Source of the DNA: Geobacter sp. DSM 9736
Lineage (GTDB): Bacteria > Desulfobacterota > Desulfuromonadia > Geobacterales > Geobacteraceae
Length of the DNA stretch: 64,000 bases
Direction of reading: 5' to 3'
NCBI RefSeq assembly: GCF_900187405.1
Contig: NZ_LT896716.1
Span: forward strand, 186,001-250,000
The notes beneath the pieces are model-generated. The model searched no databases and had not been told where the DNA came from. It worked only from the letters and a program-made list of their open reading frames with translations. The position numbers and the translations under genes were made by a program. Below, in pieces: positions 47,695 through 59,026 of the stretch (position 1 is the stretch's first letter; each line of letters starts with the position of its first letter).

Positions 47695-48870
47695 TTATTT
47701 CTTCGATGTGTCACGGCTGTCCGGCATTTCGGCCAGCGCGTCGAGGAGAGCTCCCACGATGGGTTTGATCCGATCATCGCTCAGGCCGTAACCCGACAGC
47801 AGCACTTTTTCCATTACCTGCTCCCCGTAGATCTTCCGCGCTTCCGGCAGGGCCGCCAGCCTTTCTGCTATCTCCTTCTTTAGGCGTGACCGGGCAAGCC
47901 CGAGGTCGTGGCGGAAAGATTTGAGAGCCTCCCTTCGGAGGTGCTCCGCCGCCCATTGCTCCACAACCCGATATCCCTTGCTGTTTTCCACGAAAGCTCC
48001 CCAGTCGGCTGTCGTATCGTCGGCGAGTCCGTCGGCTTCCACTTCGCCGTAGATCTGCCGCAGCAGCCCCAAGGGTAGTTCTTCGTCCTGCTCAAGTCCG
48101 AAAAAGCCCGGGCGGCCTACGATTTTCCCTCCCACCCGTACTGCTACTCCGAAGCTCTTGAGTTTCTGTCTACGGTCCACGATCTTGAACCGCAAACGGA
48201 CAGGGCCTGCGTCGGGAAGTTCGGCATCGAGCTGAAAGCCCGTGCCGGGAATGTCTTCCATATCGACAAGAGTGCCGTTTACATGGATATGGAAGTCGCG
48301 CTGCCTTCCGTACTCGATGGTGAGCAGTTCCTTGAGTTTCTCCGGGCTCGGGAAGGAGAGGTTCTGATTCAGGTCCGAGAGGGTGATCGTCGTGCCATGG
48401 TCGGAGGGATCGCAGGGGACGGTGTTGATGAGCAGGTCGAACTGCTCCAGGTCCATGTCTGCTGCGAGGAGGTCATGGCGTGGAATCGTGAGGTAGGTTG
48501 CGGTACCTGCCGCCCGGGTTTCCAGCTGCATGATGTCCGCTGCCATGAGACCTGCGAACTTGCCGATCCCCTTGCGCCCCTTCACCCGGCGGTTCTTCCA
48601 GGAGGTGAGGTCCCCCAGGGAGGAGCGCCGGTCACGCGCCACCGTAAGGTACTCCCGGCGCACTTCACGCTCGTCCATCCCGATGCCGTCATCCCTGATG
48701 ATGATCGGGTCGCTGGTAAGCGGTTCAGGAAGCTGGATCCAGACGTTCTCCGCGTCGGCGTCCCACGCATTGTCCACCAGTTCCTTCAGCGCGTGCTCCG
48801 TCGAGCGGTACGTTTCGCCCAGCAGCATTGCCAGCCGCGGATCGATCTTGAAGTGTGCGGTCTGGATCAT
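47695..48870 (-). CDS. GHKL-type (Hsp90/MORC-like) ATPase
   Basis: Stand-alone GHKL ATPase of 391 residues. N-box ELVDNAWDADA (about 30-40), G1 box DDGIGM (about 60-65), and G2 box GRKGIGKFAG (about 98-107) are all intact, so ATP binding is expected. The C-terminal half (about 210-391) is not a histidine-kinase, gyrase or MutL domain I can name; its end is helical (RSRLKKEIAERLAAL). No HisKA or phosphoacceptor is seen. MORC-like ATPases of this kind occur both alone and in defence loci. It may be co-transcribed with the CDF gene 46 bp upstream. Function unknown. Confidence 0.82.
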   Translation of the reverse strand: MIQTAHFKIDPRLAMLLGETYRSTEHALKELVDNAWDADAENVWIQLPEPLTSDPIIIRDDGIGMDEREVRREYLTVARDRRSSLGDLTSWKNRRVKGRKGIGKFAGLMAADIMQLETRAAGTATYLTIPRHDLLAADMDLEQFDLLINTVPCDPSDHGTTITLSDLNQNLSFPSPEKLKELLTIEYGRQRDFHIHVNGTLVDMEDIPGTGFQLDAELPDAGPVRLRFKIVDRRQKLKSFGVAVRVGGKIVGRPGFFGLEQDEELPLGLLRQIYGEVEADGLADDTTADWGAFVENSKGYRVVEQWAAEHLRREALKSFRHDLGLARSRLKKEIAERLAALPEARKIYGEQVMEKVLLSGYGLSDDRIKPIVGALLDALAEMPDSRDTSKK

Positions 48871-48916
48871 GGGCAGCCTCTTTCTGCACGTTCCACCGTT
48901 CTCTTCATTCTACCCC

Positions 48917-49816
48917 CTAAAGGCGTATCAGATCTTCATGCTGCTCTTCGTGCGGATTGATATGGATCATGACGTCACCCACGTTCGGAAATTTCTCGAA
49001 TATCAGCCGCTTGACGTGGGTAGCAATGGCATGGGAGTTTTTTACCGTCATCTCAGGGTCCATGTCCAGCTTCAGGTCCACGATTACATATTGGCCGGAT
49101 CTGCGTGCCTTGATCTCGTGGACATGCTCCACTCCCTCCACCCCTTCCGCGAGGAGGGTTATCGCACTGACCAGTTCCTGCGAGGGGAGGGCGTCCATAA
49201 GGTCGTGTGCCGCGGAGCGAAAGGTTACCCAGCCTATATGAAAGATGAATAACGATGTGATGCCGGCAGCTATCGGGTCCATTGCGCCGAAGCCGAAAAA
49301 GGCGGCAGTGACGCCGATCAGGGTGGCGATGGAGGTGAGCGCGTCTTTGCGGTGGTCTCTGGCGATAGCTATGATCGCCGGACTTTCGAGGCGAGCCCCC
49401 TTTCGGATCGAATAGCGGAAAAGCCACTCCTTCGTGATGATTGTCAGAAGTGCGGCGGCTACCGCAACGAATCCCGGTGTTTCATGTCCACCCAGAATGA
49501 TCGACCGGGCGGAGCGGTACAGGATTCCGGCGCCGGTGCCGAAGATGATGATCGACACGATCACGGCCGAGATGCTCTCGGCTTTTCCGTGGCCGTAGGG
49601 GTGCTCCTCATCGAAGGGCTTGCGGCCTATGCGCAGCGCGACCATCGTCGAAAATATGGCGATAAAGTCGCATGCACTCTCTACGCCGTCGGCAAGGACG
49701 GCTTCCGATCTTCCAAAATAGCCGGCAAGAATCTTCCCGGTCATGAGGAGCGCGTTGACCAGGAAGCCGATACGGATGACCTGCTCGGCTTCTCCGAAGC
49801 GTTCATTGCGCTGCAT
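48917..49816 (-). CDS. Cation diffusion facilitator (CDF) efflux transporter
   Basis: CDF-family metal/proton antiporter of 299 residues with six predicted helices and a cytoplasmic C-terminal domain. Metal-site residues occur in ADGVESACDF (about 42-51) and HPYGHGKAE (about 72-80). Helix 5 has DHRKDALTS. The C-terminal domain has HVHEIKARRSG and a His-rich end, NPHEEQHED. Likely substrates are Fe, Mn, Zn or Co, which cannot be told apart here. It lies between recJ and the GHKL gene, with short gaps. Confidence 0.94.
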   Translation of the reverse strand: MQRNERFGEAEQVIRIGFLVNALLMTGKILAGYFGRSEAVLADGVESACDFIAIFSTMVALRIGRKPFDEEHPYGHGKAESISAVIVSIIIFGTGAGILYRSARSIILGGHETPGFVAVAAALLTIITKEWLFRYSIRKGARLESPAIIAIARDHRKDALTSIATLIGVTAAFFGFGAMDPIAAGITSLFIFHIGWVTFRSAAHDLMDALPSQELVSAITLLAEGVEGVEHVHEIKARRSGQYVIVDLKLDMDPEMTVKNSHAIATHVKRLIFEKFPNVGDVMIHINPHEEQHEDLIRL

Positions 49817-49864
49817 CGAAACCTCCGGAAGAGAGAAGAGGGTGCCGTCCCCGAATCAACTTCA

Positions 49865-51592
49865 TCAGAGGGCATCTCCTTCCTCGGCTGGCCGGATGTC
49901 CTTGAGGCGAAGCTGAAGGCCCTGGCGGCCGTTCCAGACGTTCTTCTGCAGGGTGAAGGCGATATCGGCGCATCCCTGCGTTCCCCATTCCCCCGCCATG
50001 TTGAATCCTATAGCCTCGAACGTGCGTCCCCCGGCCGCAACCCGCAGTTTAAGGTGCGATTCCTTGAGAATACGCCGTTCGGCGATCTTCACCCTTCGCA
50101 GTGCGAAGACCGGCTCAGGATTTCCTGCTCCGAAAGGTGCGAGATGCTCCATCTGATCCGCCAGATCAAGGGTAATGTCAGTCGGATCGAGTTCCGCATC
50201 GATGTTTATTTCCGGTGTGAGATCCTCCTCGGACAGGGAACCGGCCGCCACCTGATCGAACATCTCGACGAACGCTTCCAGGGTCGCTTCGTCGATGGTC
50301 AGCCCGGCGGCATATTTGTGCCCTCCGAACTTGACCAGGTGCTCGGAGCAAGCGTTGAGGGCGTCATGGAGGTGGAAATTCGGGATGCTTCGTCCGGAGC
50401 CGCGGCCGCTTCCTTCCTGGAGAGCGATGAGAACGGTGGGCCGGTAGAAGATGTCAACGATACGGGAGGCTACGATGCCGATAACCCCCGGATGCCATGC
50501 CTCGGAGGAGAGTACGATGCTTTTTCTTCCCGAGGCGGCTCCGTCTTGCACCATGGCAAGAGCCTGGCGAAGGATTTCCTGCTCGATGGCCTGACGTTCC
50601 GCATTGCTTCTGTCGAGATCCAGCGCTATCTGGGCAGAGCGGGCCGCATCCCGGCTAAGCAGCAGTTCCACCCCCAGGGCGGCGTCTTCCAGTCTGCCTG
50701 CGGCGTTGAGGCGAGGGGCGAGACGGAACCCGACGCCGCCGCAACTCACTGCGCCGGAAATCCCGGCTACCCTTTTCAGCGCTTCTACGCCTGGCCTCGT
50801 CGTCCGGGACAGCTGTATAAGACCATGACGGGCGAAAATACGGTTTTCATCTATGAGTGGAACTATGTCGGCAATGGTTCCGAGAGCGACGAGGTCGAGG
50901 AATTCGCGCAGGTTCGGTTCAGTAACGGAGCCGAAGAAGCCGAGCTCCCGCAGGCGGCTGCGCAGCGCGATGAGCAGGTTGAAGGCGACTCCGACCCCTG
51001 CGAGTTGCTTGAAGGGGAAACGGCAGTCCGGGTGGAGCGGGTTGACGAGAGCCAGCGCCTCGGGGAGCTTCGCCGGGGGAGTATGATGATCGGTGATGAT
51101 GAGGTCGAGGCCGAGATCCTTGCAGAGAGCGGCTTCGGACACTGCGGTTATTCCGCAGTCAACGGTCACTATTATCCGGGCGCCCCGGGCGGCTACGGCC
51201 TCTATTCCATCGGCGGCAAGCCCGTATCCTTCTTCGAGGCGGTGGGGAATGTAATAGAAGCAATCGAGGCCGACGGCACGAAAGAAGCCTATGAGCAGGG
51301 CAACGGAGGTAATACCGTCCACGTCGTAATCGCCGTAGACGCACACCCTCTCTCCGCGGGCAATCGCCGTCGTCAGCCGCTCCACTGCCGCTTCCATGCC
51401 GTGAAGCAGGAAAGGGTCGTGGAGTTCCCCCAGCGCTGCGGAGAGAAAGAGGTTGGCTCTGTCGGGGTCCGAAATTCCCCTGTTCAGGAGAATTCGTCCT
51501 AGCAGGGGGGGGATTCCCGTACTGGTCAACCGGTCGATATCGGCCCGGTCGGGGTTGCGTATGTTCCAGCGTCTTGCGATCACCGGTTTCAT
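49865..51592 (-). CDS. recJ: Single-stranded-DNA exonuclease RecJ
   Basis: 5'-3' ssDNA exonuclease of 575 residues acting in recombination and mismatch repair. DHH motifs are YGDYDVDGITSVALL (about 82-96), VDCGITAV, and IITDHHTPP (about 165-173). The DHHA1 motif is GGHKYAAGL (about 423-431), and an OB domain follows. Length and motif order fit a full RecJ. Start ATG 51592, upstream of which lies the TPR gene by 67 bp. It overlaps no neighbour. Confidence 0.97.
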   Translation of the reverse strand: MKPVIARRWNIRNPDRADIDRLTSTGIPPLLGRILLNRGISDPDRANLFLSAALGELHDPFLLHGMEAAVERLTTAIARGERVCVYGDYDVDGITSVALLIGFFRAVGLDCFYYIPHRLEEGYGLAADGIEAVAARGARIIVTVDCGITAVSEAALCKDLGLDLIITDHHTPPAKLPEALALVNPLHPDCRFPFKQLAGVGVAFNLLIALRSRLRELGFFGSVTEPNLREFLDLVALGTIADIVPLIDENRIFARHGLIQLSRTTRPGVEALKRVAGISGAVSCGGVGFRLAPRLNAAGRLEDAALGVELLLSRDAARSAQIALDLDRSNAERQAIEQEILRQALAMVQDGAASGRKSIVLSSEAWHPGVIGIVASRIVDIFYRPTVLIALQEGSGRGSGRSIPNFHLHDALNACSEHLVKFGGHKYAAGLTIDEATLEAFVEMFDQVAAGSLSEEDLTPEINIDAELDPTDITLDLADQMEHLAPFGAGNPEPVFALRRVKIAERRILKESHLKLRVAAGGRTFEAIGFNMAGEWGTQGCADIAFTLQKNVWNGRQGLQLRLKDIRPAEEGDAL

Positions 51593-51659
51593 GCCATGCC
51601 CCGTGGTATCATTGCCGGGCCGGGAACGAAAAATCCCCGGCCGGAGCCGGGGATTCTCT

Positions 51660-52229
51660 TCACTTCAGGCCTCCGCCGCTTTTCAGCTGCTCTATCATTC
51701 CCCTGATCTGTTGTGCCTGAGGGCTGGAGGAGTCGACGGCAAGAAACCGGTTCCAGGCGGCTATGGCCTTGTCCGGCTGGTTCAGGTCGGTCGCGTAGAC
51801 GATGCCGATGTTGAAGAGGCTCTGCACATGCTTCGGATCTATCTGCGCCGCCTTCTCGAAGTTGGCGATAGCTTTGTCGTACCAGCCTACGTTCTTGTAC
51901 ATCACTCCCTGGTCGGTGAGTACGTTGGGGTTGTTCGGCTGAAGTTCGAGGGCTTTGCCGTAGGCGGAAATCGCCTTCTGGGGCTGGTTTGTGTCGAAAT
52001 AATCGTTGCCGAGCTGGACCCATGCCTGAACGTTCTTCGGATCCTGCGCGACGATCTTTTCCGCTTCGGTTATCCGTTGCTGGACTTCGGCCGGTGAAGT
52101 GGCCGGCATGGCATTGCCCACCGGCGCGGCCGGTTCTTTGCTCTTGTTGGCGACGCCGAGCACGAGGACCGTACCGAGTATACCTACAAGCAGTGCGATG
52201 ACGACGTAAAGCATATTTTCCTTGTTCAC
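51660..52229 (-). CDS. Membrane-anchored TPR-repeat protein
   Basis: Protein of 189 residues with an N-terminal membrane anchor (MLYVVIALLVGILGTVLVLG) and an extracytoplasmic domain of about four TPR units (EAEKIVAQDPKNVQAWVQLG; AISAYGKALELQPNNPNVL; AIANFEKAAQIDPKHVQSLF; AIAAWNRFLAVDSSSPQ). TPRs mediate protein contacts; the partner is unknown. It follows secF by 12 bp and probably shares its transcript, which makes an accessory role in export or envelope assembly possible. Confidence 0.88.
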   Translation of the reverse strand: MNKENMLYVVIALLVGILGTVLVLGVANKSKEPAAPVGNAMPATSPAEVQQRITEAEKIVAQDPKNVQAWVQLGNDYFDTNQPQKAISAYGKALELQPNNPNVLTDQGVMYKNVGWYDKAIANFEKAAQIDPKHVQSLFNIGIVYATDLNQPDKAIAAWNRFLAVDSSSPQAQQIRGMIEQLKSGGGLK

Positions 52230-52241
52230 GAAATCTCCTCC

Positions 52242-53150
52242 TTAAGCTTTTGCTTTTGCGCCACGGTTCTCGAGTATTACCACTACCGGGCTCGCAACGA
52301 AAATTGACGAGTAGGTTGCCACGACGACTCCGACGACGAGGGCGAAGGCGAAGTCATGGATGACTTCACCGCCGAAGAGGAAAAGGGAGAAAGCCGCCAG
52401 AAATGTGGTGATGGAGGTGATGACGGTCCGTGATAGTACCTCGTTGATGCTCTTGTTGAAGATTGACGGCAGCGATTCCTTCAGGTTCTTATGGAGGTTT
52501 TCCCGGATCCTGTCGAAGACCACGACCGTGTCGGTAAGCGAGTAGCCGGCGATTGTGAGGACCGCGGTGATCAGCAGGAGATTGACCTCCTTGTCGAGGA
52601 CGAAGAAGACCGCAATCATGGCCAGGACGTCATGGGTGGTAGATACAACGGCGCCTACACCGAACTTGAAGTCGAAACGCCAGGCGATGTAGATGATGAT
52701 GCCGATGAGCGAGATAACGACTGCAACAAGCGTGTCCTTCCTGAGTTTATCCCCGATGGAGGGGCCGATTTCGGTGGAGCTCTCTACTACGAAGCTGTTG
52801 CCGGGCATTTCCTGCTTGAACACACCCTCTATGGTTTCCGCTACCTTCCCCGTTGCGAGGGTGGTCTTGCCGACCTTGATGAGGAGTTTGTTACCCTCCT
52901 TTATCTCCTGGAGGTTAGCTTCCTTCAGGTTGTGCTTTGCAAGGGCTTGCCGGGCCTGCTCGATGCTTACCGGCTGGGCGAATTTCAGCTGGACCGACGT
53001 GCCGCCGGAGAAGTCGATCCCCATGTTGGCGGTACCGAGTGCAATCTGGATTATCCCGATGATGCCGATGATGCTGATGATACCGGAGATGATGAAGGAG
53101 ATATTCTTCATTCCTATGAAATCGATGTTGGTCTTCTTGAGCAGTTCCAT
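52242..53150 (-). CDS. secF: Protein-export membrane protein SecF
   Basis: SecF, 302 residues, six transmembrane helices, partner of SecD using proton-motive force to complete Sec export. Typical features are GIDFSGGTSVQLKF in the first periplasmic domain, the ITAVLTIAGYSLTDTVVVFDRIREN block (about 195-220), and the C-terminal NEVLSRTVITSITT segment. It begins 10 bp after secD ends. The secD-secF-yajC arrangement is conserved across bacteria. Confidence 0.97.
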   Translation of the reverse strand: MELLKKTNIDFIGMKNISFIISGIISIIGIIGIIQIALGTANMGIDFSGGTSVQLKFAQPVSIEQARQALAKHNLKEANLQEIKEGNKLLIKVGKTTLATGKVAETIEGVFKQEMPGNSFVVESSTEIGPSIGDKLRKDTLVAVVISLIGIIIYIAWRFDFKFGVGAVVSTTHDVLAMIAVFFVLDKEVNLLLITAVLTIAGYSLTDTVVVFDRIRENLHKNLKESLPSIFNKSINEVLSRTVITSITTFLAAFSLFLFGGEVIHDFAFALVVGVVVATYSSIFVASPVVVILENRGAKAKA

Positions 53151-53160
53151 TCAACCCTCC

Positions 53161-54759
53161 CTATATGCTCAGTCTCTTTACACCACGCGACAGGAACCAG
53201 TCGTAGATGACTCTGGTGGCGACCAGCGCGGTGAAGAGATTGATGATGATACCAAGGCTCAGCGACACCGCGAAACCCTTCACGGGCCCGGTGCCGAACT
53301 GGAAGAGGACGGCCGCGGTTATGAGTGTGGTGACATGGGAATCCATGATGGTGAGAAACGCTTTGTCATATCCGGCATCCACTCCTGCCGCCGGGGTCTT
53401 GCCGAGCCGTAGCTCCTCCCGGATACGCTCGAAGATGAGGACGTTGGAGTCGACCGACATCCCCACGAGCAGGACGATTGCCGCGATGCCCGGAAGAGTC
53501 AGCGTTGCACCCAGTGCGGCAAGGGCCCCCATCAGGTAGACGATGTTGAGGACCATGCCCGCATTGGCGATCAGGCCCGACAGCTTGTAGTAGATGGCCA
53601 TGAAGACTACGACGAGAGCCACACCAACAAGTCCGGCGATGAGCCCCTTGTTGATCGAGTCCTGGCCCAGCGATGGCCCTACGGTCACATTCTGGATAAT
53701 GTTGACCGGTGCCGGGAGGGAGCCTGCACGAAGCACTATGGCGAGGTCTGCGGCTTCCTTTTCGGTGAAGGAGCCGGAGATCTGGGCGCTGCCGCCGGAA
53801 ATGCGCTCCCGGATGACCGGGGCGGAGTAGATGTTGTTGTCGAGAACGATGGCGAAACGTTTGCCCACGTTGGCAGCCGTGATCTGGTCGAAGAGGCGGG
53901 CGCCGGTCGAATTGAATTCTATGGCAACGTAAGGCTGGTTGAACTGGGAGTCGATCCGTACCTGTGCGTCTGTGAGAAGGTCGCCGGTAATTATCGCCTT
54001 GCGCTTGACGACCAGAGGGTTTTCGGAAACCGCGCCGGTGGTGGGATCCACCCTCTTTTCCATGAGGAGTTCATCATCCTCGGGGATCGTGCCGGGGGTG
54101 GCGCCGATGGGATTGATGCTTTCATCCACCAGCTTGAACTCCAGCCGCGCCGTCTTTCCAATCAGCTCGATGGCGCGCTTCGGGTCCTTTATGCCCGGAA
54201 GTTGAACCACGATGTGATTGATTCCTTCCCGTTGGATGACAGGTTCGGAAACTCCGAACTGGTCTATCCTGTTACGGATAGTTTCGAGCGCCTGGGCAAC
54301 TGCCTTGTCCTTGCGATCCTGGGCCGTCTTTTCGTTCATCCTGAGCTGAAGGGTTATAAAGCCCCCCTGTTCTCCCTGCGGGAGCAGTTCGAGCTCCGGG
54401 TATTTCTTCTTAACCAGCTGCTGTACGGTGTCGGCGGTTCCTTTGTCGTAGAGGGTCATCTCTACCCGATCTCCTCCCGCTTTCCCGATACGCTTGAAGC
54501 GGAGGTTCTGGGCGCTGAGCGAGTCTTCAAGGTCGCCGGCGATCAGGTCGAGAGCACCTTCAACCGCCTTCTCGGTTTCAACCTCCATCACCAGGTGGGT
54601 ACCACCCTGGAGGTCGAGCCCCAGATGGATTTTGTCCTTGGGGAGGAGCCCTTTCCACCAGGAGGGAAGAGGGGAAACCAGGGTAGGGACAAGATAGAGG
54701 CAGGAAATCATTAAAAACAGGAAAATCAGTGAAGCGCGCCAGGTTAGGCCCTTGGACAT
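53161..54759 (-). CDS. secD: Protein translocase subunit SecD
   Basis: SecD, 532 residues, large periplasmic P1 domain and six helices. HLGLDLQGGTHLVMEV (about 44-59) is the family signature, followed by NRIDQFGVSEPVIQ and DSNVLIFERIREELR near 458. The start at 54759 is set by AAGGAG 9 nt upstream and the MSKGLTWRAS lead-in to TM1; the longer open frame is not needed. It is upstream of secF and downstream of yajC. Confidence 0.97.
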   Translation of the reverse strand: MSKGLTWRASLIFLFLMISCLYLVPTLVSPLPSWWKGLLPKDKIHLGLDLQGGTHLVMEVETEKAVEGALDLIAGDLEDSLSAQNLRFKRIGKAGGDRVEMTLYDKGTADTVQQLVKKKYPELELLPQGEQGGFITLQLRMNEKTAQDRKDKAVAQALETIRNRIDQFGVSEPVIQREGINHIVVQLPGIKDPKRAIELIGKTARLEFKLVDESINPIGATPGTIPEDDELLMEKRVDPTTGAVSENPLVVKRKAIITGDLLTDAQVRIDSQFNQPYVAIEFNSTGARLFDQITAANVGKRFAIVLDNNIYSAPVIRERISGGSAQISGSFTEKEAADLAIVLRAGSLPAPVNIIQNVTVGPSLGQDSINKGLIAGLVGVALVVVFMAIYYKLSGLIANAGMVLNIVYLMGALAALGATLTLPGIAAIVLLVGMSVDSNVLIFERIREELRLGKTPAAGVDAGYDKAFLTIMDSHVTTLITAAVLFQFGTGPVKGFAVSLSLGIIINLFTALVATRVIYDWFLSRGVKRLSI

Positions 54760-54859
54760 ACGACATGCTCCTTTCGCTATGGTCGAACCGGCCTGAGCCT
54801 TCAAGCAAGCTCGTTTCGGCAAAGAGATCGATGCTCACCCGCCTGAGCGGGTGGCAGGC

Positions 54860-55180
54860 TCAGCTTTTTTTCACCACGCTGGCGACGTGTCCCTTGTTGA
54901 ACTTGACGTTCACTCCGGTGGAGATTTCGAGCGTAACGACATCTCCTTCGAGGGAGGTCACCTTTCCGTGCATACCGCCGGCGGTGATTACCTGGTCTCC
55001 CTTCTTGAGTGAGTCGAGGAGCGCCCGGTGTTCCTTGGCTTTCTTCTGCTGGGGGCGGATGAGGAGAAAGTAGAAAATCGCGAACATCAGGACCAGCGGC
55101 ACCAGGTTGAGCAGCGCAGACTGGCTGCCGCCGCCGGTGCCTCCTGGGGGTGCTGCCATTGCAAAAGCCAAACCTAACAT
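54860..55180 (-). CDS. yajC: Preprotein translocase subunit YajC
   Basis: YajC, 106 residues, single membrane helix (LVPLVLMFAIFYFLLIRPQQKK) followed by a cytoplasmic domain (GDQVITAGGMHGKVTSLEGD). It associates with SecDF. The ATG at 55180 is chosen over an in-frame TTG seven codons earlier because GGAGG lies 8 nt upstream. It follows tgt by 134 bp. Confidence 0.96.
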   Translation of the reverse strand: MLGLAFAMAAPPGGTGGGSQSALLNLVPLVLMFAIFYFLLIRPQQKKAKEHRALLDSLKKGDQVITAGGMHGKVTSLEGDVVTLEISTGVNVKFNKGHVASVVKKS

Positions 55181-55314
55181 AGTGAAGACCTCCGGACTCA
55201 AGAATTACCGGGCCATGCAGGGAGACGCCGTATGCGGGTTCTCCTCAATGGACCGGGTGTGTAGGTTGAAGTATAAAGCTGTATCACTGCACGGCAACTG
55301 CTGCCGCTAAGCAC

Positions 55315-56451
<1,137 letters not shown>

Positions 56452-56491
56452 TTACTGCGGTCGAGGGGCCGCATTGCCCCTCGATCTTTGG

Positions 56492-57520
56492 TTACTCGAT
56501 GAACATGGCATCGCCGTAGCTGAAGAAACGGAACTGCCGCTCCACTGCCTGCGCGTATGCCTCCAGCAGAAAATCCTTGCCGGCAAAGGCGGAAACGAGC
56601 ATGAGCAGCGTGGACTTCGGCAGGTGAAAGTTCGTGATAAGCGCGTCTACGATCCTGAACCGGTAGCCGGGATAGATGAATATGTCCGCTTCCGTCTCGC
56701 CTGGCACCAGCACTCCGGCCTCATCGCTTGCGTGCTCCAGCGCCCGGCACACTGTGGTCCCCAGCGCCACGACACGTCCGCCTTTTCGGCGCGTCTCCGC
56801 GACTGCATCTGCCGTAGCTATAGGAATACTGCATAATTCCCGGTGCATCCGGTGCTCCCGGATGTCGTCCACGCGCACGGGCAGAAAGGTTCCCAGCCCT
56901 ACGTGGAGGGTGACGGAGGCAATCGCTATTCCGCGGGCGACCAGTTCGTTCAGAAGCTCCGGTGTCATGTGCAGCCCGGCTGTGGGGGCTGCTACAGCTC
57001 CCCTGTTCCGACCGAAGACAGTCTGGTACCGCTCCTGGTCGAGGTCAGCCGAGGAACGCCTGATGTAAGGGGGGAGCGGCATCTGCCCAGCCCGATCAAG
57101 CCATTCTTCGAATCCTTCTTCAGGGGAAAAGGCTACCCTCCAGGTTTCATCCTGCCGTTCCACTACCTGTGCCGTAACCCCGTGAGGCAACCGTATCATC
57201 TGGCCGGGGCGAGGTGATTTCGATGCCCTGAGGAGGCACTGCCACACCTCCCCTGGCCCTGCGAGCCGCCGCACGAGAAATATCTCGGTTCGGCCGCCGC
57301 TCTCCTTGCTCCCTATGAGCCGCGCGGGTATGACCCGGGTATCGTTGAGGACGAGCAGGTCACCCGGGCGCAGCAGCGAAACGATTCCCGAAAAGACGGT
57401 TTCGGTCACCGTTCCATGGCTTCTTCGAAGAACGAGCAGTCGCGCGGCGTCCCGACGGGAAAGCGGTTCCTGGGCGATCAGTTCCGGAGGCAGCTGATAA
57501 TCGAAGGTATCGAGATGCAC
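56492..57520 (-). CDS. queA: S-adenosylmethionine:tRNA ribosyltransferase-isomerase
   Basis: QueA, 342 residues, adds the epoxycyclopentane ring from SAM to preQ1 in tRNA. The N-terminal [28 protein letters not shown], and [18 protein letters not shown] (about 148-165) are strong family blocks; VGLGTFLPV and [13 protein letters not shown] support it. It starts 4 bp after the SpoIID-like gene's stop. With Tgt it forms the last two base-modification steps of queuosine synthesis apart from QueG. Confidence 0.97.
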   Translation of the reverse strand: MHLDTFDYQLPPELIAQEPLSRRDAARLLVLRRSHGTVTETVFSGIVSLLRPGDLLVLNDTRVIPARLIGSKESGGRTEIFLVRRLAGPGEVWQCLLRASKSPRPGQMIRLPHGVTAQVVERQDETWRVAFSPEEGFEEWLDRAGQMPLPPYIRRSSADLDQERYQTVFGRNRGAVAAPTAGLHMTPELLNELVARGIAIASVTLHVGLGTFLPVRVDDIREHRMHRELCSIPIATADAVAETRRKGGRVVALGTTVCRALEHASDEAGVLVPGETEADIFIYPGYRFRIVDALITNFHLPKSTLLMLVSAFAGKDFLLEAYAQAVERQFRFFSYGDAMFIE

Positions 57521-57524
57521 GGTG

Positions 57525-58634
57525 TCAGTCGGCCGTCAACCTGCTCATGCGGACTCCCGGGTAATAGTAGGAAAGTATTTCCCGGTAGTCGAATCCGTCG
57601 GCTGCGCGCTGCTTCGATCCCCATTGGCAGAGCCCTACTCCGTGGCCGTAGCCGTTACCGGAAAATGATGCGTTCTCCGCGGAGGTCCTTACCTCGAAAT
57701 TGGTGCTCTTGATTATGGTGGAGCCGACAGCCATGCGAAACTTGCCGGCAGGGACGACCTGCCGTCCTCTGGAAGTCACTAGGATAACCTCGCCGAGCCT
57801 GCCGCTCCTGTTTCTGCTTCCCGACACGATTTCCTTGATTCCTGCGCCAGGGATGCCCGCAGCATTAAGCTGCGTTTCTATCCTGCTTAGTGGAAGCACC
57901 TGCTCCCACCGGGCTGAAGGAGCGGTAGTGCAGTATCTGCATTCCACCCCCTTGAGGTATGGGAGCGAGGAGCCCCAGACATTCTCCGCCGCTTCGGTAT
58001 GCCCGCCGCAATTCGAGTGGTAGAAGGCCCGTATTACATTGCCGTTGTATGTAAGAATCTCACCGGCAGTCTCTTCGACACCACGTGCGGCACGGCTGTC
58101 CTCGCTGTCCGATCCGTCATATACCTGGTCCATGATGCTCGATTCCAGGTCGTAAAGCGGATTTCTGCGCGTTCCCTTCTGGTAAACGGCATAGGAGCGG
58201 GCAATCACGGCCTGAGCTTTCACTGCCTCAATAGGCCACTGAGAGGAAATCTCGCTGTTGATCAGACCTACAAGGTATTCTTCGAGCGGGAGCTCGTTCA
58301 CGACCAGGATCCCCTTGGCGTCGGGGAGGCATTCGATGGTGCCCCGGTAGCGCTTACCATTCACAAGTACATAAACGGGTGCGGACGCGACAAGGGACCC
58401 TACATGGCGGCCATTCACGGACAGGCCTTCCCTGGTCCTCCTTACTTCCAGCGGGTAGGAAAGACGAAGGGGATCACCCTTTCCGTCGGTTGCCAGAATT
58501 CCCGCCCCATCCACCCGCAGAACTTCGACCCCCTTCGAGATGGCTACTCTGATCATTTCCGGTTGCAGAGCCGCACGGGCCACCAGGGAGGGGATGAATG
58601 CCAGCGCCAGAATGAGAAGTAACCATCTTTTCAC
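57525..58634 (-). CDS. SpoIID/LytB-domain protein
   Basis: Exported protein of about 369 residues of the SpoIID/LytB family. The start is taken as GTG at 58634, after AAGGA, giving the signal [17 protein letters not shown]. An ATG at 58670 is possible. [20 protein letters not shown] (about 115-134) and [14 protein letters not shown] match the conserved catalytic block with its glutamate. The C-terminus has [11 protein letters not shown]. SpoIID is a peptidoglycan lytic transglycosylase. In a non-sporulator it probably helps cell-wall remodelling or division. Confidence 0.88.
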   Translation of the reverse strand: MKRWLLLILALAFIPSLVARAALQPEMIRVAISKGVEVLRVDGAGILATDGKGDPLRLSYPLEVRRTREGLSVNGRHVGSLVASAPVYVLVNGKRYRGTIECLPDAKGILVVNELPLEEYLVGLINSEISSQWPIEAVKAQAVIARSYAVYQKGTRRNPLYDLESSIMDQVYDGSDSEDSRAARGVEETAGEILTYNGNVIRAFYHSNCGGHTEAAENVWGSSLPYLKGVECRYCTTAPSARWEQVLPLSRIETQLNAAGIPGAGIKEIVSGSRNRSGRLGEVILVTSRGRQVVPAGKFRMAVGSTIIKSTNFEVRTSAENASFSGNGYGHGVGLCQWGSKQRAADGFDYREILSYYYPGVRMSRLTAD

Positions 58635-58670
58635 ACGGAGATCCTTGTCAAAACTGGACGATGAAATCAT

Positions 58671-59026
58671 AAAAATACACGCGAAGTCAATGTATTTAAT
58701 GCCGGACAGGGGGCGGAGCTTGGCAAGTGAATTGCTACAATGTCATATTCTGCCAAAGGGCGCTAGAAGAGCCGGTAGTCCGAAGAGAAACCGGATGTTC
58801 AGGATTCGGAAGTGTGTCGCTCGTTTTGTCACGGTATCCGGAAGAGCAAAACCCTTGTGTCTCGCCAACCTCCGTTATCATACATTTTACAATAAGTGAA
58901 ACTTAATTCTATCAGAGGCGGGGCGGCGGCTCTGGTTTACAGGCACTATTAGTCAGGGTTAATCGTCAAAGCGCTGTACTTTGTCTGTGATATGCAGTAG
59001 GCTGCGCATTCGCATAGCGGGAGACG
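58671..59026. other. Divergent intergenic region, 356 bp
   Basis: Lies between the SpoIID-like gene (-) and the HD-GYP gene (+). CCGGT..ACCGG (58772-58794) is a small hairpin, and an AT-rich segment lies near 58880-58910. I see no convincing promoter, tRNA or named RNA. Confidence 0.35.

Noticed and set aside
49352-51502. Open frame of 716 codons antisense to recJ and the CDF gene
   Set aside because: It covers two well-identified genes on the other strand; no homology-like motifs are visible.
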